A DNA stretch of 59,729 nucleotides from Gemmatimonadales bacterium UBA1120 (GTDB taxonomy: Bacteria > Gemmatimonadota > Gemmatimonadetes > Longimicrobiales > Gaopeijiaceae), in contig DCAZ01000038.1 in NCBI GenBank assembly GCA_002313925.1, positions 18,673 to 78,401 on the forward strand, in the 5' to 3' direction. Position 1 is the stretch's first letter. Every line of letters starts with the position of its first letter. A program made the translations under genes and the position numbers. This document shows positions 26,034-34,154 of this stretch, in pieces. Under the pieces are notes generated by a model. The model saw only the letters and a program-made list of their open reading frames with translations. It was not told the DNA's origin and made no database searches.

Positions 26034-27884
26034 ATGACGACCCTCAACTACTTTGCGGATGAGTCGGTTCTTCCCAGGTCGACGCTTACTGAACTTTTTT
26101 TCAAGGCAGTTGACGAACACGGTTCTCGGGTTGCGTTTGAACGGATGGTATCCGACGTAGAGTTGTCTGGCGTCGTATATAGTGAGGCCTTCTCTGTAGT
26201 GAAAAAGGTGGCTTATGCGCTGGGGTCTCAAGGCATCATTCGGGGTGACCGAGCGGTGATCCTCTCGGAGAATAGGCCTGAGTGGGCTTTGGCGGATTAC
26301 GGGTGTTTGTGTGCCGGAGTGATTGACGTCCCGATTTATCCGACATTGACCTCTACTCAGGTGGCTTATGCGCTCAAAGATTCAGGCGCGAAGCTCGTAT
26401 TCGCCTCCTCGTATGAGCAGGTGATAAAGGTGCTTGAGGCAGTAGTGGAGTGCTCCCAAGAAATCCAAATCGTTGTATTTGATTCATTGTCCGAGATGCC
26501 CACTGGAGTGCTTTCGTGGGAAGAGTTCCTGAAGTCAGGCACAGCGGCCCCCTTCTCGGCAGTATCCGATGAGGATTTTCGAAGAAGCGCTCTTGAGGCC
26601 CAGCCGGACGATGTGGCTACGATCATCTACACGTCAGGTACAACTGGTGACCCCAAGGGCGTAATGCTTACCCACAACAATATTTCTTCAAACGTACAGG
26701 TTTGTAGTAGCCTGCTTCCAGTCGTAGCAGGAGCCGATAATACCGTCAGCTTCCTTCCCCTGTCTCATATCCTGCAGAGGACCTCTGACTATCTGTTTTT
26801 CAGGACCGGTTGCCGGATTGGTTACCCTCGCTCTATCCTCACGTTAATCGAAGATATGGGGATTATCCGTCCAACGGTGGTCGTTTCTGTACCGCGTATC
26901 TATGAAAAAATCTACAATAATGTGATGGGTGCGAGTGGGATCAAGAAAGCTTTAATTAACTGGGCGGCTGGCGTGGCGGATCGTGTTGCAGATCTGCGCC
27001 TTACTGGACGTGAGCCTTCAGCGGTGCTCGCACTTCAATATGGGCTAGCTGACAAGCTTGTCTTCTCGAAGGTGAAGGCTGGAGTGGGAGGCAACGTGAG
27101 GCTCTTTCTAAGTGGCGGGGGGCCCTTGGCTCCGGTACTGAATCGCTTCTTCTATTCGATTGGCCTCACCATCCTTGAAGGTTACGGGCTCACAGAGACC
27201 AGCCCTGTTACAAACGCGAACACGCTTGAGCACTTCCGGATAGGAAGTGTCGGTAAGCCAGCGCCTGGCACAGAGGTCAAGATTGCTTCCGACGGTGAGA
27301 TCCTGATTCGAGGACCACAGGTTATGAAGGGGTATTATAACAAACCGGAAGCCACTACTTCCGTGATTGATGCCGAAGGATGGTTTGCGACGGGTGACAT
27401 CGGTGAGATCGACAGAGATGGATTTCTTTACATCACCGATCGCAAGAAGGATCTCATAATTACAGGTGGTGGGAAGAATGTTGCTCCGCAGCCGATAGAG
27501 AATCGCCTAAAGACGAACGTGTTCGTCGAGCAGGCCGTCATAATTGGGGACCGTCGCCCTTACTTGGTGCTGCTCATCGTTCCGGCCAGAGAGCCCCTCC
27601 AGCAGTGGGCGTCCCAAAACGGTGTCGAGTGGTCGAGCTTTGAAGAGCTCGTTTCCAATCAAGAGGTTCGCTCCCATTTGGAACGTGAGACACTAGGGGA
27701 ACTCAGCGATCTCGCGTCCTTTGAGACTCCAAAGAAGATTGCGCTTCTATCAGAAGAACTCTCGATTGAAAACGGGATGCTTACACCTACTCTCAAGGTG
27801 AAGCGGAGTCTGGTTGAAGAACGTTTCGAAGGCGTCATAGAACAGCTCTATACCGGTGCTGTAGCAGACAAGACTGCATCCTGA
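26034..27884 (+). CDS. Long-chain fatty-acid--CoA ligase (AMP-forming)
   Basis: A 616-residue ANL enzyme activating fatty acids to acyl-CoA. Seen: phosphate loop YTSGTTGDPKGVMLTH near residue 200, FLPLSHILQR, the adenine motif GYGLTETSPV, GWFATGDIGEIDRDGFLYITDRKKDLIITGGGKNVAPQPIE, and a C-terminal lid domain typical of the long FadD15/ACSBG-like group. AGAGGAA precedes the ATG. Its presence beside CutA (4-base gap) suggests an operon but no clear common role. Confidence 0.92.
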   Translation: MTTLNYFADESVLPRSTLTELFFKAVDEHGSRVAFERMVSDVELSGVVYSEAFSVVKKVAYALGSQGIIRGDRAVILSENRPEWALADYGCLCAGVIDVPIYPTLTSTQVAYALKDSGAKLVFASSYEQVIKVLEAVVECSQEIQIVVFDSLSEMPTGVLSWEEFLKSGTAAPFSAVSDEDFRRSALEAQPDDVATIIYTSGTTGDPKGVMLTHNNISSNVQVCSSLLPVVAGADNTVSFLPLSHILQRTSDYLFFRTGCRIGYPRSILTLIEDMGIIRPTVVVSVPRIYEKIYNNVMGASGIKKALINWAAGVADRVADLRLTGREPSAVLALQYGLADKLVFSKVKAGVGGNVRLFLSGGGPLAPVLNRFFYSIGLTILEGYGLTETSPVTNANTLEHFRIGSVGKPAPGTEVKIASDGEILIRGPQVMKGYYNKPEATTSVIDAEGWFATGDIGEIDRDGFLYITDRKKDLIITGGGKNVAPQPIENRLKTNVFVEQAVIIGDRRPYLVLLIVPAREPLQQWASQNGVEWSSFEELVSNQEVRSHLERETLGELSDLASFETPKKIALLSEELSIENGMLTPTLKVKRSLVEERFEGVIEQLYTGAVADKTAS

Positions 27885-27888
27885 AACA

Positions 27889-28224
27889 ATGAGTCCTACA
27901 GTATCGACTCAAGTCGTCACTTTGCTTACGGCCGCCCCCGGGATGGAAGAAGCTAAACGGATCGCACGAGCGCTTGTGAGCGAACGGCTTGCGGCGTGTG
28001 CCAATGTTATTCCCGGGGTTTCGTCAGTGTACTGGTGGGAGGGGCAAGTGCAGGAAGAGCAGGAAGCTATGCTTGTCATTAAGACGACTGCAGCCCGAGT
28101 GAACGCACTAGAAACCAGATTGGTTGAACTCCACCCGTATGATGTTCCTGAGTTGCTCTCGATTCCGGTAACTGGCGGACATCCGCCCTACATTGCCTGG
28201 GTTAGTTCCGAAGTGGAGAGATAA
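27889..28224 (+). CDS. cutA: Divalent-cation tolerance protein CutA
   Basis: A 111-residue member of the CutA1 family, trimeric and PII-like in fold. Typical text: LTAAPGMEEAKRIARALVSERLAACANVIPGV-type N-terminus with a conserved Cys, SVYWWEGQV, and HPYDVPELLSIPV near the C-terminus. Family members have been linked to copper tolerance, but a direct role is unsettled. It starts 4 bases after the acyl-CoA ligase and ends 3 bases before the TPR gene. Confidence 0.93.
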   Translation: MSPTVSTQVVTLLTAAPGMEEAKRIARALVSERLAACANVIPGVSSVYWWEGQVQEEQEAMLVIKTTAARVNALETRLVELHPYDVPELLSIPVTGGHPPYIAWVSSEVER

Positions 28225-28227
28225 GAG

Positions 28228-29244
28228 ATGCCGAGTAAGGGCCCCAAAAAGAAATCGGTGGCCGGAACAAAGGCATTTGAAGAAACTTTATCTACCACCA
28301 AGAAAATGGTGTCAACGAGGAAGACAACCGCGAAAAAGCAGCGAGAGAAACTTGCGGCTGCAGAAGCGCAGACCGAGTTACTCCCGGCTAAAGGTGAGGA
28401 TCTAAACGACGATCCTGGCCAGCAAGAACTAGGCGAGGGCACATTCCCACCGTTGTCAGACCGCGTTTCTCAGGAAGATGCTACAGCCTCCGCAGATATG
28501 CTTAGCCTGAAAAAATTAAGGTCCTCGGATCAGGAGGGCACAATCCAGATAGGAGTCGAAGATCAATATTCCCAAGACCTTGATATAACCGATACTGACG
28601 ATGCGCTTTTCAGCGCAGAGAATTCGCTGCCCCAGGATGAACGCCTGGGTCGAGCCCGAGACCTTGTCCAGGAGGGGCAGATTGGGAACGCGATCGAACT
28701 CTATCGCGATATTTTGGCCGATAGCCCTAGAAATGTTAAGGCGCGTAACAACCTTGGGGTTCTGTATGATGAACTCGATCATCCCGAATTAGCACTAGAA
28801 CAATTTGAGGCAGCGGAGGGCATTGACCCTCAAAATGTCGAAGTACTTATCAACTACGGGTCGGCATTGGGTGTGCTAGCACGGTATGGAGAGGCCGAAC
28901 ATTTACTACTTCGAGCGGTAGCCATCGATCCGAATAGCGTGGTTGTGCGAGCGAGCGTAGGGATCCTCAGTTTTCGGCGTGGAGCTTATGCTGCCGCGGA
29001 GTTGGAACTGCGCTGGGTTTGCGAGCAGGATCGTGAATCGGCGCGCGCATTCTACTATCATGGCGAAACCCTCAATAGGCTCGGCCGGTTTGATGAAGCG
29101 CTTATTGCTCTGGAGCGGGCTACAGTCTTACAGCCAAAAAACTCCAGAGCCTTCTACACGTTGGGGCACCTCTATGACCGCAAGCACATGACTGAAGAAG
29201 CGGCGCTCATGTACCGGCAAGCTCGGGAATTACAGCGGAAATAA
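28228..29244 (+). CDS. TPR-repeat protein with basic disordered N-terminus
   Basis: A 338-residue protein. The first ~45 residues are lysine-rich (KGPKKKSV, STRKTTAKKQREK), residues 45-130 acidic and probably disordered, and from ~130 to the end there are about six tetratricopeptide repeats (ARDLVQEGQIGNAIELYRDIL, ARNNLGVLYDELDHPELALEQF, AFYTLGHLYDRKHMTEEAALMYRQA). No signal peptide. A scaffold role is likely; partners unknown. Three bases after cutA. Confidence 0.82.
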   Translation: MPSKGPKKKSVAGTKAFEETLSTTKKMVSTRKTTAKKQREKLAAAEAQTELLPAKGEDLNDDPGQQELGEGTFPPLSDRVSQEDATASADMLSLKKLRSSDQEGTIQIGVEDQYSQDLDITDTDDALFSAENSLPQDERLGRARDLVQEGQIGNAIELYRDILADSPRNVKARNNLGVLYDELDHPELALEQFEAAEGIDPQNVEVLINYGSALGVLARYGEAEHLLLRAVAIDPNSVVVRASVGILSFRRGAYAAAELELRWVCEQDRESARAFYYHGETLNRLGRFDEALIALERATVLQPKNSRAFYTLGHLYDRKHMTEEAALMYRQARELQRK

Positions 29245-29301
29245 GTCACATCTAACTGAGTTAACATGGATGAGTTCAAGGGTCATTAGACGGAGATACG
29301 G

Positions 29302-29784
29302 ATGTTGGATTCTATAAAGAAATTCTTCTCCTCTTCCATGAGCCCCGTTGAAGAATCTAGTGACGAAGAGAACAAGAAGGACATCCGATTGGCGGCATGT
29401 GCCCTTCTGCTTGAGCTTGCTTACGCGGATGAAGAGTTCACGGAGGATGAGAGAGAACATCTGGAGTCTGCGATCCGGAGGCAGTATGGACTCGAACCTG
29501 CTCAAGCTACACAACTCATAGAGTTGGCAGAGGAAGCACGAGCGGGGGCAGTGGACCTATGGCAGTTCACAAGTCTGATAGCCGAAAACTACTCCGTTGG
29601 TCAGAAAATGGTGCTTGCAGAGATCATGTGGGGCTTGGTGTACTCCGATGGGGAATTGGCCGATAAGGAGCAGCACCTGATGAGAAAGATTTCTCACCTG
29701 CTCAAACTCGAACCTGGATACCTAACCTTAGCTCGTAAGCGTGCAGAAGATATCAGAGATAGTGCGCTAATAGACGGCGAATAG
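29302..29784 (+). CDS. TerB-like protein
   Basis: A 160-residue all-helical protein with two copies of the acidic TerB pattern: ALLLELAYADEEFTEDEREHL (around 33-53) and EIMWGLVYSDGELADKEQHLMRKIS (around 108-132). TerB-domain proteins bind metal ions and occur in tellurite-resistance and stress systems, but stand-alone copies like this are widespread and of unknown role. Preceded by 57 bases after the TPR gene; probably the end of that unit. Confidence 0.85.
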   Translation: MLDSIKKFFSSSMSPVEESSDEENKKDIRLAACALLLELAYADEEFTEDEREHLESAIRRQYGLEPAQATQLIELAEEARAGAVDLWQFTSLIAENYSVGQKMVLAEIMWGLVYSDGELADKEQHLMRKISHLLKLEPGYLTLARKRAEDIRDSALIDGE

Positions 29785-29879
29785 TAACTCTTCTCTATGA
29801 GCCGAGATGGGGGTGACAGGTTGAAGTATCCCCGACATATTTCCGCGTCTATCCCTTATCCCTCCTTCTTCTTTTAGCT

Positions 29880-30029
29880 ATGAGTAATTTGGTGCCCGGT
29901 GGATACTTGTTTACCCACGCTGTATTCTGGCTGGTTGTAGGCCTTGTTGCAGTGGGTACTAATGCGGTTGCAATCATTCTGTCTATTGGACTAGGATTGC
30001 TCGCCTTCGAGACTATAACAAAGAATTAG
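29880..30029 (+). CDS. Small membrane protein
   Basis: An ATG at 29880 opens 49 codons to TAG 30027-30029, missed by size cut-offs. The product has two hydrophobic segments (FWLVVGLVAVG and AVAIILSIGLGLLAF) and a short charged tail ETITKN. It lies 13 bases before another small membrane-protein gene on the same strand. I do not recognise it; support is its hydrophobic pattern and tight packing. Confidence 0.45.
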   Translation: MSNLVPGGYLFTHAVFWLVVGLVAVGTNAVAIILSIGLGLLAFETITKN

Positions 30030-30042
30030 TTCGCAGGTTGCT

Positions 30043-30297
30043 GTGATTCTCGCACTGAAGATCTTCGGCGGGCTTTTAGCTTTCGCGCTCGGAATATGGT
30101 TTGGGTTACCGGGGCGCTACTCCCAGACTGCAGAGGAAATCGAAGAAAGCATGGCTCGGGGTCCGGGGCGCCGAAAGAAGGTCAAGCGCCACTTCACTCC
30201 AATGGCATGGCTTCAGCGTCATGTTAAAGTGCATACTTCCCGGGAATCCGGGTCTCGCCGTGCACGTGGCTTTCGGGTGGAGTTGCCCGACGAGTAA
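30043..30297 (+). CDS. Small membrane-anchored basic protein
   Basis: An 84-residue protein, GTG start. One N-terminal hydrophobic helix (ILALKIFGGLLAFALGIWFGLPG) is followed by a strongly basic cytoplasmic part (RGPGRRKKVKRHF, RESGSRRARGF). Type and size suggest a membrane-bound accessory protein, but the function is unknown. Convergent with the lipoprotein gene that ends 66 bases away. Confidence 0.65.
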   Translation: MILALKIFGGLLAFALGIWFGLPGRYSQTAEEIEESMARGPGRRKKVKRHFTPMAWLQRHVKVHTSRESGSRRARGFRVELPDE

Positions 30298-30363
30298 TTC
30301 CGCAGGTACCAGCATCATCTTGCAGCCTTCTTCTAACGCAGACCTGAAGAAAAGTATCAACCA

Positions 30364-31329
30364 TTATCTCCTGCGATGGTTGAACAGGCCGCGCACTGGA
30401 AATGAGCGCCCATCAATCGAAATTGTACCGACCACCTCGAACAAGGCTTGAACTGGCAGTACCGGACCTGATTCTGTACCGGTGACTATCTCTGAAGCCA
30501 AAACTTCTAGTGTCCCAACAACTGATGCAATCGGAGAGGAAAGGGCCCACGATATGGGTAGGTCTCGTCGAGCCGGCTGATATGCACTCACTTGGATCCA
30601 CTCGATTCTGAGTGAGGGCCATTGTAATGCTTTAGAATCTAGCAGCCCCCACCCGCGGTAGTTCGGTGGAGCCTCAATATCGTGCTCCGTATCTCCTTGG
30701 ACTACGATCTGAAGCGAGTCGCCGGAGGTCAAGAATGCCCAGTCACCACGCACTGGTGTATCAGGTGAATTGAGGCGTGCCATATCAAGTACAATTCCAT
30801 TCAATCCCTGCTCCCCCAGGTGGAGAGACGCCTCTAGCAGTCGTAATCGTTCTTCGCGAGGGCCGCTCCATTGGGCGACTGACCTACCAAGGGCAAGCTC
30901 CAGATGTCTTGGCCCATCTGTGTAAATGATACCGTTTACTCTGTTATTTTCTCCAACAACGATTCGAAAGGTTCCATAGGGAAGAATCCGGGCAGGATAC
31001 CGAGTTGGGGGGGTTTGCCATCGCTCAGCCAAGAACGGTTCCCAAGTGCCGGCCCGGTCGACCCATCCGTGTGCTTCCCTAAAAACCGTATTCGAGTCCA
31101 GGGTCGTTTCCAGCAGCCAGGGCACTAAGAGTAGACTGTCTGTAGCTGTTGTCATGAAAACGAAGCTTCTCTCATAGGATGGTCCTGGAAATCCAGTTCT
31201 GTTAACCATCGCTAGGCTACTCGATAAATCTCCGGCTGGCGCTGGCTCATCTGGACTACAAGCAGAGAGTGAGATCGCTAACGAAAGGATAGCGACTCCC
31301 AGCAGAATGCTTTTCACACGTTCACCCAA
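30364..31329 (-). CDS. Hypothetical lipoprotein
   Basis: A 321-residue protein with a signal sequence ending in the lipobox LSAC (residues 21-24), so probably anchored to the outer or inner membrane on the periplasmic side. The mature part is mixed alpha/beta with several aromatic strands (WAFLTSGDSLQIVVQGD, WGLLDSKALQWPSLRIEW). I do not recognise the domain. Its start overlaps the end of the DUF1499 gene by 16 bases, so both are one unit. Confidence 0.75.
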   Translation of the reverse strand: MGERVKSILLGVAILSLAISLSACSPDEPAPAGDLSSSLAMVNRTGFPGPSYERSFVFMTTATDSLLLVPWLLETTLDSNTVFREAHGWVDRAGTWEPFLAERWQTPPTRYPARILPYGTFRIVVGENNRVNGIIYTDGPRHLELALGRSVAQWSGPREERLRLLEASLHLGEQGLNGIVLDMARLNSPDTPVRGDWAFLTSGDSLQIVVQGDTEHDIEAPPNYRGWGLLDSKALQWPSLRIEWIQVSAYQPARRDLPISWALSSPIASVVGTLEVLASEIVTGTESGPVLPVQALFEVVGTISIDGRSFPVRGLFNHRRR

Positions 31330-31730
31330 CTTTGATTCAGGATTTGGTCAGGGTGTGCAGAAAGTTCCCTATCAAGAAGACGCAGGAAGCTCGATATCCT
31401 CCGACGATTCCGACCCCAATCCCCCTTTCCTTGGCGGGAGGTAGACCTCAGGTCTACTCGGGTCTGACCATTCTCATCAAGCCCGATCGAGATTCTGACA
31501 TCATCTTTATCTCTCCAGGGAAGCCTTAGTGCTTCTGCTACGATCACTCCAGTTTGGTCGTCGATGTAGAGTACGGACCAGCCTCGCATTTGTTTATTAG
31601 AGACTTTCAATGCTGCTTTCCAGACTCCGTCGAATGGGATCGCGTAAGTGCGTCCCCTAAGTCTCGGGTCTGTCGCTGACACATCAGTGTGAGCGTGATT
31701 GCCTGAGAGGCCCTGCAAAATCCACTTCAA
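31314..31730 (-). CDS. DUF1499 family protein
   Basis: A 138-residue protein with the DUF1499 pattern: an early segment on turnover of a precursor (GVWKAALKVSNKQMRGWSVLYIDDQTGVIVAE), LPWRDKDDVRISI, then VDLRSTSRQGKGDWGRNRRRISSFLRLLDREL. Family members are small, often exported or membrane-associated, with unknown function. First gene of a two-gene unit with the lipoprotein. Confidence 0.8.
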   Translation of the reverse strand: MKWILQGLSGNHAHTDVSATDPRLRGRTYAIPFDGVWKAALKVSNKQMRGWSVLYIDDQTGVIVAEALRLPWRDKDDVRISIGLDENGQTRVDLRSTSRQGKGDWGRNRRRISSFLRLLDRELSAHPDQILNQSWVNV

Positions 31731-32002
31731 CGAACGAAGAGATCCGATTGCAGAGCTTCAGTGTCGCCATACGAGATCGGTGTTCTGGGGTCGATCATTC
31801 TGTCAGTTCAGAGGTGGAACATGGGTTTAAGATTATAAGAAAATGTTCAGTTGAACCTATCTATAGTGTGGCTTTAACCCCTGCCCTGGCTACTGGGGAC
31901 ACGATGAAATTTCCGAGGATGGGAACGGTTGCATGACCTCTCCGGAAAAGGTAGGTATCTTTAGATTGTACAATAGTGAGCCACATTCGAATTTCGACGT
32001 TC

Positions 32003-33235
32003 ATGCAAGAATCTGAATTGATTTACGACTGGAATCAGTCCAGCCCTGCGTTCGACTGGTCAAACGCTAAGGGGATCCAGTTAAACGATGAGACGCTTCG
32101 GGACGGACTGCAAAACCCTTCGGTCGTGGATCCGCCAATCGGCGACAAGATTCGTCTACTGCACCTGATGGATCAACTGGGTATCCATACAGCGGACATC
32201 GGCTTGCCGGGAGCAGGCCCGCGCGCTGTAGAAGCTGCGACTGCATTGGCAAAGGAGATCACGGATACTGGACTGTCTATTCATGCGAATGCGGCAGCCA
32301 GGACCCTTATAGAGGATATCCGTCCGATAGTCGAGATCAGTCAGAGCGTGGGGCTCCCCATTGAGGTATGTGCCTTCATCGGGAGCTCACCGATCCGTAA
32401 GTATACCGAGGGGTGGGCTTTGGACCAGATGTTGGAAACCATCAAGGCAGCGCTAAGCTTTGCAGTAGCGGAGGGGATGTCGGTGATGATGGTTACCGAG
32501 GACACGACACGGGCCAAGCCGGAGGACATCAAGGAACTCTTCGGTCGGGCGATCGAACTCGGTGCAGAACGACTTTGCATTTCCGATACGGTCGGCCACG
32601 CTACCCCAGATGGGGTCAGGGCTCTGGTTCGGTTCGTGATAGAAGAGATCGTGCAACCTTCGGGGATGGACATCGCGATCGATTGGCATGGACATCGCGA
32701 TCGCGGTTTTGGTCTAGCCAATGCACTTGCCGCAATCGAGGCGGGAGCCACCCGGGTGCATGCAACTGCGCTCGGACTCGGCGAGCGATGTGGAAATGTC
32801 GAAATGGAACTGCTTTTGGTCAATCTAGAGTTACTCGGAGTAACTGATGCAGATCTGTCTGTCCTTCCGGAATATTGTCAGTTGACAGCAGATATGTGCC
32901 AGGTCCCACTCATCCACTCATCCCCGGTTGTGGGTCGAGACGCTTTCCGCACCGGCACTGGAGTCCATGCGGCAGCGATCATGAAAGCCGAGGCTAAGGG
33001 CGACGTTTGGTTAGCGGACAGAATCTATTCGAGCGTCCCCGCGTCACTGGTTGGTCGAGAGCAGGTCATCGAAGTTGGGCCTATGTCGGGTCAGTCGAAC
33101 GTAAAGCACTGGCTCCGGAGGCATGGATACAACGAGGACGACCAGAATTTGGTACAGAGAATTTTCACCGCGTCTAAGAAGACGGACCACACTCTTACAG
33201 AAGAGGAACTTGAGCACCTCTGCCGTGGCGCTTGA
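32003..33235 (+). CDS. 2-isopropylmalate/homocitrate-synthase-like enzyme lacking the regulatory domain
   Basis: A 410-residue DRE-TIM metallolyase from ATG 32003 (GTG 31976 is an alternative). Seen: ETLRDGLQNP with the metal-binding Asp, ISDTVGHATP, the metal ligands in DWHGHRDRGFGLANALAA, and ALGLGERCGNVEMELLL. This family condenses acetyl-CoA with an alpha-keto acid (leucine or lysine synthesis). The C-terminal ~75 residues are a short linker region; the LeuA dimer/regulatory domain is absent, so leucine feedback is not expected. No other leu gene is adjacent. The exact keto acid is undetermined. Confidence 0.82.
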   Translation: MQESELIYDWNQSSPAFDWSNAKGIQLNDETLRDGLQNPSVVDPPIGDKIRLLHLMDQLGIHTADIGLPGAGPRAVEAATALAKEITDTGLSIHANAAARTLIEDIRPIVEISQSVGLPIEVCAFIGSSPIRKYTEGWALDQMLETIKAALSFAVAEGMSVMMVTEDTTRAKPEDIKELFGRAIELGAERLCISDTVGHATPDGVRALVRFVIEEIVQPSGMDIAIDWHGHRDRGFGLANALAAIEAGATRVHATALGLGERCGNVEMELLLVNLELLGVTDADLSVLPEYCQLTADMCQVPLIHSSPVVGRDAFRTGTGVHAAAIMKAEAKGDVWLADRIYSSVPASLVGREQVIEVGPMSGQSNVKHWLRRHGYNEDDQNLVQRIFTASKKTDHTLTEEELEHLCRGA

Positions 33236-33288
33236 GCCCAGTACGCAGTTGCCAATTGCTCGTCCAGGGACAGTTACTTAGCAGCTAA

Positions 33289-34050
33289 ATGAAAACGTTT
33301 GTCAATGATAGTAGGGAACCCGGTTCCCAGGTTACTTCCGGGAGTCAAAGAGTCCTAGTCGTAGAGGATGAACCTGACATTGCTGCTCTTATCGGCTACC
33401 AACTGACCCGCGCAGGTTTCAGGGTTGAGACTACTTTGAATGGGATTGAAGCTCTGAGGGCGGTGGGACGAGACATTCCCGACCTCATTGTTTTGGATCG
33501 TATGCTTCCTGGTATTAGTGGCGATGAGGTTTTGGGTCGCTTGAAGGATGACCCGGAAACGGAGGGAGTCCCTGTCTTAGTATTGACCGCCAAGAAGGAA
33601 CAAGAAGAGCGCATTGCAGGTTTGGAATTAGGCGCTGACGATTACTTAACCAAACCATTTAGTCCACGAGAGCTGGTGCTCAGGGTTCAGGCTATCCTGA
33701 GGAGAGCCCCCGAATCTGGAGGAGGATCTGCGGGATTAAGAGTTTTCCGAGTGGGTGCCATTCACATGGATGTTAGCGCGATGCAGGTCTCGGTTTTGGA
33801 CGAAGATATATCCCTGACGCCGACAGAGTTCAGATTGCTCCGTGCACTCCTAGAGTGCCGTGAGCGAACACTAAGTAGAAGGCAGCTTTTGGAAAAAGCT
33901 TGGGATGTTGAGGCTGATGTTTCGGATCGACTTGAAACACGCACAGTGGACATGCATGTGCAGCGCCTACGAGCCAAGCTCGGTACAGCTGGTGATTCGA
34001 TTCAGACTGTGCGGGGATTTGGTTATCGCCTAAAGAAGGATCTGGAATAG
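33289..34050 (+). CDS. phoB: PhoB-like response regulator (OmpR family)
   Basis: A 253-residue regulator. Receiver domain 22-140 with acidic pocket Glu26-Asp27, phosphorylated Asp70 (IVLDRMLPG), Thr in VLTAKK and Lys in YLTKPF; winged-helix DNA-binding domain 150-253 (LTPTEFRLLRALLE, TRTVDMHVQRLRAKLG, IQTVRGFGYRL). The histidine kinase follows 104 bases on, and the porin, Pst and PhoU genes follow that, so a phosphate-starvation role is well supported by context. About 20 residues precede the receiver domain; a start internal to them is possible. Confidence 0.88.
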   Translation: MKTFVNDSREPGSQVTSGSQRVLVVEDEPDIAALIGYQLTRAGFRVETTLNGIEALRAVGRDIPDLIVLDRMLPGISGDEVLGRLKDDPETEGVPVLVLTAKKEQEERIAGLELGADDYLTKPFSPRELVLRVQAILRRAPESGGGSAGLRVFRVGAIHMDVSAMQVSVLDEDISLTPTEFRLLRALLECRERTLSRRQLLEKAWDVEADVSDRLETRTVDMHVQRLRAKLGTAGDSIQTVRGFGYRLKKDLE

Positions 34051-34154
34051 TTTTCCTGATCGGTATTACTAGAAATCCAAGTTTGTTCTCCATTGTATTT
34101 GATGCCCAACCTAGAAGTGCACTCGAGGGTGCTGTACCAATAAGGCTATAGCCT

